In this document: one piece after another, positions 56,396-64,000 of the stretch
Position numbering within the stretch: position 1 is the stretch's first letter
How the letters are laid out: each line of letters opens with the position of its first letter
From: Micrasema longulum
Lineage: Eukaryota; Arthropoda; Insecta; Trichoptera; Brachycentridae
DNA: 64,000 bases
Reading direction: 5' to 3'
Assembly: GCA_022494885.1 (NCBI GenBank)
Contig: JAGVSM010002402.1
Span: 124,001-188,000 of the forward strand
The notes under the pieces: generated by a model
What the model saw: only the letters and a program-made list of their open reading frames with translations
The model's database searches: none
Told to the model about the DNA's origin: nothing
Made by a program: the position numbers and the translations under genes

Positions 56396-56734
56396 ATTTC
56401 GTGCTGATAAGCATTTTATTGCATCAAAAAAAAGTAGGTTGTAAATATATTCATAAAAAGGTGCGTTTTTTTCTATTTTGAAAAAATATATATTTGCATT
56501 ATTTTACCTAAATATTTTCAGCTAGATTTTTTTTATTTTTATTGATACATTTTATTTTATATACAATTTAATGTTCACTTTGCCCATCTAACAAGAATAC
56601 AAACCCCGTTCCAAGCTAGGCAATTACATTTTAATACATGATAATAGTTTACAGGTTAATATAAAGCAGACTAGTAAAATATAAACTTACTCGTATGCAT
56701 ATTTGATACATATACATATACACATACACACAGT

Positions 56735-57784
56735 TACTGGTGGTTTGACTTAAGCTGGCGCGTTCAGAAAACTCACACTAACGCATTTAAAATCTACAGG
56801 ATGTTGATTTTAACAAACGTTGTATTAAATTTTAACCAAATGTGCTACCTTTTTTGTTTAGTTCGGTGATGGATTAGAGGGTTATATATATTTAAAAAAA
56901 AACAGTTGGTTAAGAAAATGAAATATTAATTTACTAATAAACTTTGTTTGATTATTTTTAATTTTTCGAATATTTTGTTAAAATATTGCATTTTACTAAT
57001 TATAGTCCTTCCAAGAACAAGGTGCAATTTCAATTTTAAAAATGATTTTTTTTATAGTCCATTACTGAAGAACTAGAATGCGAAGTTGTGAAGATTGTTT
57101 TTAGTATATAAATAACAAGATTTATTGTTTATTAATAAGTGTCTATACATATTTTTCCGATATAATTTGTACTGTGCATTTTAATTTCACTCTATTTATT
57201 ATTATTATGACGAACACAAAATATTGAATAAAAAACATGCTTCTTTAAAAATAAATACTCTTAAATATATGACATTTTCTTAAGTAATTGTTTTTTTTCC
57301 GCTCTAATTCAAAAGAGATTTTTAAAAACATTTAATATAACAATATATAACAACAAGATTTTTAAAATCAGTATTTTGTATATTAAAAACGTGTTTATGT
57401 AAGTTTTGTGAAAGCGCCATCACTACATAATTGACCTATTTATGATTCAATTGAATGAACATACCTACATATTTATAAAACCAGTGTTTGTAAATCCATA
57501 ACTTAATACTCATACATATTATTATATTCTTATTATTAAGAATCGCAGCGAAATTTAGACGAACGCAGAAGCATACTGTGTATATTGTATTGCCATATCA
57601 TTAGCAACTAATAAAGTAATAGTTGTCTATGTCACGCTCATAAGCGCGTCTGAGCGCGAGAGAGACAGATATTATTTTCATAATGCGTATGCCGTGCGAT
57701 GTCATACCATGGGCTTATTCACGGATACTACACAATGCGTATGTGTGAGTATAGCGCACGCGCCAGCTTAAAAAATCCACCAGT
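56735..57784. mobile_element. DNA-transposon derivative TIR-I, 1.05 kb
   Basis: Terminal inverted repeats of about 50 bases: ACTGGTGGTTTGACTTAAGC, TGGCGCG and ACTCACACTAACGCATT at the left are mirrored by AATGCGTATGTGTGAGTA, CGCGCCAGCTTAAAAAATCC and ACCAGT at the right. The interior is AT-rich with no ORF. The target duplication is unclear, so the superfamily is open. A single copy is seen in the window. Confidence 0.75.
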
Positions 57785-57822
57785 AGTACCTACTTGAAAA
57801 CGGAAATCACGTTGTGGTATTT

Positions 57823-58260
57823 ATTTATTTATTTTTATTTATTTTTTAATTTGAAAATTTATTTATAATCCCTTACGGTTTATTACATTCATTTTACAAA
57901 AAATAATAGAAACATTTTTCATTCATACTCTGTTGTTCAAAATAATATTTTTTACATCTTTTGAAAAGTTTGTCTGAGTCTTTTGTTTAGTTTTGTCTGG
58001 TGGTTTATTGTATACTTTCAGTTCCCGGTTCATTAGTCTTGATTGTCCTTGTCTTTTTTTAGAAAGTTGTATGATTTTTTAAATGTTTTTATTCCCGAAC
58101 TTTGGACAACCCTGTTGCGATCTAAGGATAATTCTATTGCAATCATTTTAACATCCCGTCGGCGTCGACGGCGACGGGGGACGTGTCCGTCCGTCTGCAA
58201 CACAAATGTGGGCTTATTTAAATATCTACACTACTTTACGAAGGGTTCTGAGATTGGATG
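57823..58260 (-). mobile_element. Possible retroelement 3' region
   Basis: A TTTATTTATTTATTTTTATT run at 57820-57850 resembles a minus-strand A-tail, followed by about 400 bases with no clear frame. It directly follows the right terminus of the element at 56735-57784. It includes the GC-rich palindrome at 58155-58178. Confidence 0.3.
58155..58178. repeat. 24-bp GC-only near-palindrome around GTCGAC
   Basis: The sequence opens CCCGTCGGCGTCGACGGC and closes GACGGG. It equals its own complement except for one mirrored pair, and it stands in AT-rich DNA. No function known. Confidence 0.5.
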
Positions 58261-58729
58261 ATACAAGGTTTATACTTTGCATAGGATCCGCGACATTTCT
58301 GCGCCCTACGCGTTAATGTATAAACCAATGAAGCGCTGGAGTTGTAATAAGTATTAGCATCGTGAAATGTAAATAGCATAGGCAATAATTGCGATTTGAA
58401 ATTGCTAAGTAATAAAAATCACCGTCTGAGGCATGGCGATAAAGGATAAATAACCACATATTATTGATTATTTCGTAAATAATTACGTACTAACAATTAA
58501 GGTTATGGCAGAAAGCGGCAAATAACATTAATCAAATTGATCTACGGGTAGTAAAAATTTAAACAAATTCGTCTTGTTTTATTGTGAAGAAGGTTATTAA
58601 GAAAAAAACATTATTATGCCTGTACAATAGCCTGCTAAAACTTAAAGTACTGTAAAATCTTACATTTTAATTTACATGAAATTTAAAAAATAAGTAAAAA
58701 AAATAGTTAAAAAAAAAAAAAAAATATGG

Positions 58730-59112
58730 CGGAATGCTGTCGAAATGCTATATTTCAGGAAAACGTGTGGTAAAACTATGTACGATAGGTTCACAAATGC
58801 AAAAATCCGTGCATTTGTAAGACTGAGAACATTATCGACATAATCAAGAAAGAAATTCTGGGTTGATTTGGACATGTGGAGCGAATAGACAGCGAAAAAA
58901 CGGCTAAATAAATCACCATGCAAATGTTGATGGATGCAGAAAGCGAGAATGACCGAGTAAGATACGGCATGACCAATTCAAAGAAATGCTTGAAGGTGGG
59001 CATTTTAAAAGTCGGAATAATTAACAGAGGGAGCGAGGTCTGTTTGCAAAGACAAAGTAAAACGGCGTTCTATCCTCTCTGCCTACCCCTACAGAGAAAC
59101 AGTGTTGTGGTT
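58730..59112 (+). mobile_element. RT-K-like fragment
   Basis: Plus strand shows FGHVERIDSEKTAK after stops and MTNSKKCLKVG further on, and it ends with TCTATCCTCTCTGCCTACCC, the text found near the RT-K 3' end at 23617 and 52455. Poorly preserved. Confidence 0.6.
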
Positions 59113-59787
59113 TGTTTGTATGTTTTCGAATACACTTAGAACTATTAGCAGGCAGCAGTAAAATATCAGCATTAGCAGGTAAAAGCGCACGTGCACAATA
59201 ACATTTAAGCGTTTTAAAAATATTTGCATTGCCATGCTATGCTATTTTTGTTAGCATGCTTTTTATGTGAAAAACAAGTTTTTCAAACATTTTTTGTTCT
59301 GCGCAAGATCATGGCGTTCGTTATTTTTACAAAGGATTCTTTATTATTACAGTGCATTTCGTTCGTCGCACATACACTAATAAATATAAAGGTGTATCTT
59401 CTGACAACTGCAAAGCCGATAAGCTATCGGTCGTTATAATATTACGCTATGAATTTGCGTGACGTCACAATGTTTATTTTATAAATTAATCATATTTATC
59501 TTGATAAAAAAAAAATCAGTTATCAGTGAATTTTTATGTAAATACAAGGAAATTATTGACTCAATCGACTTTTAAATCGGAGAAAATATCTGTCATTTTC
59601 TTTGTTTGGATAACAAAACAATAACAACAAAGAAAAAAGTATTGCGCGTGAAGATAATAAAATTTCTATTAGATATGAAATATTCGCATGTTAAGACGTG
59701 ATTCCAATTTTCTTATTGTTTCGAATCTTCCGACTAAATAGCACAAATTGAAAGTAACAAATTAATCATTAAAAAAGGGTTTTTCCT
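59113..59787. other. AT-rich DNA without recognised features
   Basis: An open plus frame at 59224-59439 has no domain and was not accepted. Confidence 0.25.
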
Positions 59788-59905
59788 TTTTTGCACGTCA
59801 AGAGACCGAATTATGGTGGAAAATTACAGCACAGAACACCTAGGCTTGAGAAAAATCACATTTAATTTTTGCGTTCTCACCGGGAATCGAACTTTTTAAA
59901 TAGTT
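59788..59905 (-). mobile_element. SINE-3 copy
   Basis: Minus strand: box B as GTTCGATTCCCGGTGAGAAC, then CAAAAATTAAATGTGATTTT and TCTCAAGCCTAGGTGTTCTG, parallel to 48413-48555. The 5' head is truncated just upstream of box B. Confidence 0.6.
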
Positions 59906-60059
59906 TACAGTTACATTTTTAAAAATAGTTTATAGTTTTTATACAATTTAATTTGTAAAAACAAAACAGTTTTTTTATGTATTTAGGTTAATTTATTAGC
60001 TTGTTGAAAAAATTAATGATCATATCAATTGTACTGTAAATAACTGTTGTAGTTTCATC

Positions 60060-60460
60060 GAGTTTTATCGTCAAATTCTGGCAACGATTGGATCTTCGCC
60101 CCAAGCCCACGGGAGTGTGACAACTCTGACTTCCTTCACTTCCGGTTATCCTGATAGTCGGTGGGGCTAGTTAGTTACCTCAGTCGGCCATTTTATTGTA
60201 AATTATTTTACAAAGCAGCTGCTTTTCTGTTTGGGCGTGGCCTTAGTCACACACTCGCATACGAGCTCACCACCGCCAGCGTATTGGCTGGCCTTTCAAA
60301 TTAAAAACGATCGCTTGCCATTAAAATGGGAGTCGCTTTTTGTACGTACAGTCCCGCCGAGGATAATTTAGTGATTTGTTTATCACTCAGTAGTCAGAAG
60401 TCCGAAGTCTCCTTAATTAACCGAAAAATAAGCGACTCGTACCATACATCATCTCCTTCC
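60060..60460 (+). promoter_or_regulatory. CpG-richer promoter-like region
   Basis: This stretch is less AT-rich and has CAGTCGGCCATTTTATTG, a CCAAT-box complement (GTATTGGCTGG at about 60281) and an initiator-like TCAGTAG near 60387 with AGTCCG downstream. Only a 53-codon frame (ATG 60326) follows. It may be the start of a gene lying outside the window to the right, or an unknown repeat. Confidence 0.3.
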
Positions 60461-60639
60461 TGTTACATTTTCCGATACACCGATTAACTTTAATGAATTC
60501 CTAATATGAAAACATTATTTCATTATAATATTTTGGGTTTCTATTGTTTGATCGAAGTGGGAGCGAACAATGTTCAGTATCGTTTATTTATAAACAAAAA
60601 ACCCCGTCATTAATCACCGAAGTTTGACAGGGAAAAATA

Positions 60640-60960
60640 TCAAACATACTATTCAATTCTTTCGAAGCGAAACGTTAAACCGCTTAGTACCAAACGCCGG
60701 ATTGTCTTCGGATTTGAAAGGATTGTTTCGAGAATAGAAGAACTTATAATATTCGTTGATTAGGAATGCCGCTACTTTATTGAGTTGAATGCGAGCGCGG
60801 CATAATGGTGCGATGTATCGTGTGGAACAGTTTGGGTGGTAACTGGTAACTGGTAACTCAGAGAACATCACGAGAAACCCCAGTCTCGCTGCACCGCTCC
60901 GGTCCGCAGTACTTGTACCGCGTGGTGTGTACCAAACTGATCCCAGCACTCGACTAGTTT
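60640..60960. other. GC-richer block with (GGTAACT)3
   Basis: Contains three head-to-tail GGTAACT units at 60838-60858 and a CpG-containing stretch (CTCGCTGCACCGCTCCGG). The minus frame is open for 98 codons but shows no recognisable domain. Together with 60060-60460 it forms a region of about 900 bp unlike the AT-rich surroundings. Confidence 0.3.
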
Positions 60961-61720
60961 GTGTTTTAATTTAAAACAATTACAAAGGGGGCGTGTTTTC
61001 CGAGTTAACAAGTCGTTACTTATATTCCTATACTGACAAAATTAGCCAAATTCTCACAAAACAGGGTTCATTCTTCGTACTATCTCCTTTGTGAAATCAA
61101 CTAAAGTAACCATTCGCCTTGTTAAATTGTATCTTGTAAACCGCCCATCCGCTTAGGTACTGTCTTTATGGTTATGATTTAATTAATTCTCCAGTTTTTA
61201 TATTATTACACAACACAGATGAGTATCGCCATAAACAGTACCAGTCTCGTTATTAGCAGATACCTAGACCACGTACACCTATGCATCATTTCAAGAAGGT
61301 CAGCTTTTATTACTATCACCTGACGAAAGATAAAGAGTTACAGTATAATTTCTTAGATCTAATCTTCGTATCGAAAGCTTGAAAGTTAACTTTTTAATTG
61401 CGATAATGTAAATCGAAGTTTTCCTCTGAAAAAACACCCCAGGGTTTAATTTGCGGAGAAATATCTTACACCGAGGGAATAAACCGATACAATAGCTTCC
61501 TCACCCCGCCACAGACAATGTCGTCATTAAAACGTATATTTTTTGCCGGTAGCTCTTTAGGGAAGCTCGTAGCCCTTATTTGTGCATGAATAAAATAATC
61601 AAATTATTCGAAAGCAATTTTGAAATATTACAAAAATTTCAATTTATTTCTTGATAAGGAAACTTTTAAATAGCATCTTATTGCATATGGTTACTAACTT
61701 ACAAAAAATTAAGCGAATAT
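60961..61720. other. Intergenic DNA without recognised features
   Basis: Somewhat less AT-rich than the average for the window. No frame or repeat recognised. Confidence 0.25.
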
Positions 61721-62089
61721 ACAAGTGTTCTTTAAACCCTGTCACATCCGAAACCACGATGATCAGTATGAGAAAGAAGACACATTGGCACATTAAAATA
61801 TTTTTTTAGAACGACTAAAATGTTAAAAAATAAAATATAGAAAAAAAACAAATGGTTGCTTACTTCTACAGCGGTGAAGCGAGGGGGGCGCGGCTGTGCA
61901 GTTCAGACTTCCCCCTCCACCCTTCTCGTTTCTCCCCTGCAGAAGTGAGCAACCATTTGTTTTTTTTTCTATTTATTATTTTTTATGATTTTAGTCATTC
62001 TAAAAAAATATTTTAATGTCCCAATATGTCTTCTCGTTCATACTGATCATCGTGGTTTAGGATGTGACAGGGTTTAAAGAATACCCTGT
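61721..62089. mobile_element. FB2 foldback element, copy 2
   Basis: Aligned by eye over its whole length with 13835-14203 (TTCTTTAAACCCTGTCACAT at the left, ATGTGACAGGGTTTAAAGAA at the right). The left terminus has lost the first CAGGG. The centre again is a GC-rich GAGGGGGGCGCGGC stretch that differs from copy 1, while the arms are well conserved. Confidence 0.85.
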
Positions 62090-62814
62090 GTAGATTTTTC
62101 AGTTATGTTTTTATATAAACACTCTCCCGTGACGAGTCACATATGCAGTATTTTTCGGGGTATACTTTATTTTGTTGTAATATTTTTTCTCTCAAATAAA
62201 TCAATGATCTCACGAAATAAACGTTAAGCGTTTAATACTTTGTTGAAACAGCCCGTCCTTAGATAATTATAATACATAAATAAATCATAAAGCAAAATTT
62301 CCATTAAATTAGTATCCATTATGTACTTTTCAATTTGTTGTTCTGTAATTATTAATTGACAGCTACTTAAGTCAACTCAAATAAGCGAAGATATAAAAAT
62401 AACTCTCAATCGATTGATTCAATCACTTTCGAAAATGAGTTTAAATACCCGAGACACATTTTCGTCATGGGATTAGTGATGAATAATGATAAATAATTGT
62501 TTATATTGAGGCAAAATGTTATAACTAATAACAATAGCATCCAGCTAAGTCAGTACCAGAAAGATTTTGTTCCGAGTCCGATCATCGCTTGTCCGCCCTA
62601 ATTGAGAGCAAATCGAGACATCATGTGCTAAGATCACGAAATGTCCTTGGGAAAATGATCCAACCGATAATAATAGGAGATAATAAACCAAGCAATAAAG
62701 CGTCATCACAATTTAACTCGCAATGGGTACTCTTTAAACAAAGCATACCTACGACCAAATAAATTCCCGTATAAATACCAATGTTCGAAAATAGACTGAA
62801 TTATGAAAGATAAA
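62090..62814. other. AT-rich DNA without recognised features
   Basis: No gene or repeat seen. Confidence 0.25.
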
Positions 62815-63060
62815 TCATCCACATTCATTCAACTCTTCCATCGGTCAAACATTGGCAGAATGGTGAATATTGCAGTGTGAAAGGTGGCCACTTAAATCAC
62901 CCGATGATATGTCATAGGCCCTGTAAGCGCCTAGACTTCCATAGTCTCCTTTTCAAAATGTTTTCCCTCTCTATTGCGATAAGTTTCAATCTAAATAACT
63001 GTCTCGGTAGTGAAATCCGGGCCAGTCTACAAACAATGGATATACTCTAAATATTATTGA
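62815..63060 (-). mobile_element. FB1 copy
   Basis: Contains ATTGGCAGAATGGTGAATAT, AAGGTGGCCACTTAAATCAC, AGGCCCTGTAAGCGCCTAGA and AATGTTTTCCCTCTCTATTG in the order of an FB1 right arm. No left arm. Confidence 0.6.
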
Positions 63061-63857
63061 TTTTAGAGATCACTTATACCAATTTGACTAATAATGTATG
63101 CGAATAAATCATCATATTGATCGGCTATTTTTATAGCGAGCGAGCAATTCAATTTATATATTTATTAACAACCTTTACAAATATATATTTTACGAATACT
63201 TTCATGTTGCATTTACTTTTTTTTTTAAAGGTTAATTTGGGGTCACTACTCCGAGTAGATCCGTTGACGAAAAAAAAACTTTAAGACCGAGTTTACAACA
63301 AAAAACTTTTTCTTTTCATATTTGTCAGTTATTTCGTGACTACTGTTTTTTTTTACAAGTGATGTAATACGCAGTGACTTTACACGAGTTTTTTTAAATA
63401 TTTTTTTATATTTTTATTTCTTGTCTGTTTATTAAGTATATATAAAACAATTTTTTGTTGTTCATTTTTTAACCATACATTTTTGTTGTAATGGCTGTCA
63501 TTTTCTTGAAATAAATAAATAAAATGAAATAATACTATAATATTTGTCTTCGGGATCCTATTTATGAATCGAAATAATTACAAAAACTCGTGGTTTACGT
63601 AAGTAAGTAAGTTTAGAGATTAGTTTTTTAAGGAAAACGACCATTAAAAATAAGTTTTCTTTTCTTAAATTATGAAGTGTCTAGTATTTCAAACCACTTG
63701 TTTAATAATAAGGCTATTTAGTCAGAGAAACCGTAATTTTTTTTCTGTGTGGGAGATTTTTAGGAAGAAATATGTAATTGTGTTTGTTATTTCAAACCAA
63801 ATATTATGTCAATACTGGTAAAATGTAGTACCTTATCGAATCAACTGACTGATTTCC
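63061..63857. other. AT-rich DNA without recognised features
   Basis: Low-complexity T/A runs. No gene seen before the TIR-J copy at the window end. Confidence 0.25.
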
Positions 63858-64000
63858 GTAGAGTAATAATTCGCTCCCGCTTGTAGAGAAGTCCATACCG
63901 ACAAAAACCATTCTATGATTATCAATCACGAAGTTATCTATAGTTTACAGCACTACAACAGGTCAAAGGTACTCAGATCGAGAATCGCAAGCACAAATCT
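63858..64000. mobile_element. TIR-J second copy, cut by the window end
   Basis: AGAGTAATAATTCGCTCCCG, GTAGAGAAGTCCATACCGAC and AAAAACCATTCTATGATTAT follow the right-end sequence of 54681-55110 read inward (GAGAAGCTCAGACGTAG, AAAAACCATTCTACGAATAT). The other end lies outside the window. Confidence 0.65.

Noticed and set aside
60653..60949. 98-codon minus-strand frame
   Set aside because: No recognisable domain or neighbours; kept only as part of the GC-richer block.
1..64000. CRISPR array, bacterial operon or phage system
   Set aside because: No regularly spaced direct repeats and no bacterial-style gene packing. The direct and inverted repeats seen are eukaryotic transposon copies.

Overview
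The window looks like a piece of an insect nuclear genome, most likely a moth or butterfly. It is AT-rich and holds only one confident host gene. Most of the rest is intergenic DNA full of decayed transposable elements. The Lepidoptera assignment rests on three things: a Helitron-like element whose ends match, from memory, the Lep1/ISBu2 type common in Lepidoptera; abundant TAGGTACCTA-type short motifs; and an intronless long-type Toll receptor. No bacterial operon, CRISPR array, rRNA gene or intact tRNA gene was seen.

Host gene. A single-exon Toll-family receptor lies at 27728-31771 (+). In order it has a signal peptide, 23 leucine-rich repeats, a cysteine cap, the linker typical of 18w/Toll-6/Toll-7/Tollo proteins, five more repeats, a second cap, one membrane segment and a cytoplasmic TIR domain. 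A GC-rich promoter-like block (about 27260-27430), three short upstream ORFs (27577-27706) and an AATAAA signal (32082) surround it. The last codons are probably wrong as read: a run of 9-bp units at 31625-31695 contains one 8-bp unit, and the frame without that loss ends in KTYFV at 31752. The TIR domain has unusual residues in box 2 and box 3. About 10 kb around the gene (25.7-36.0 kb) has no recognised repeats.

0-25.7 kb is transposon-dense. It contains tRNA-derived SINEs of two families, L2-like non-LTR elements with a shared 3' end and ATT tails, RNase-H-type and other non-LTR fragments, and long-terminal-inverted-repeat foldback elements (families FB1 and FB2). Several are nested, with readable target duplications: a retroelement tail inside FB1 (11544-11617) and one retroelement inside another (23106-23469). 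Two different reverse-transcriptase remnants meet head to head near 19.58 kb.

36.0-64 kb contains a reverse-transcriptase pseudogene with an FADD motif (36.0-37.1 kb), a Helitron-like element (44387-45074), an RNase H retroelement remnant (45.5-46.1 kb), a candidate solo LTR (46432-46915), more SINEs, further FB1 and FB2 copies, and two DNA-transposon derivatives with clear terminal inverted repeats (54681-55110 and 56735-57784). A second copy of the first of these starts at about 63858 and runs off the window. Promoter-like spots with no recognisable gene lie at 40.32-40.80 kb, 42274-42336 and 60.06-60.46 kb; they may belong to genes outside the window.

I found no convincing new multi-gene system. 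The points most worth checking are the Toll C-terminal frame and divergent TIR, the orphan TATA/initiator/donor promoter at 42.3 kb, and the well-delimited repeat families. The repeat families are compared only within this window, so family names are working labels.
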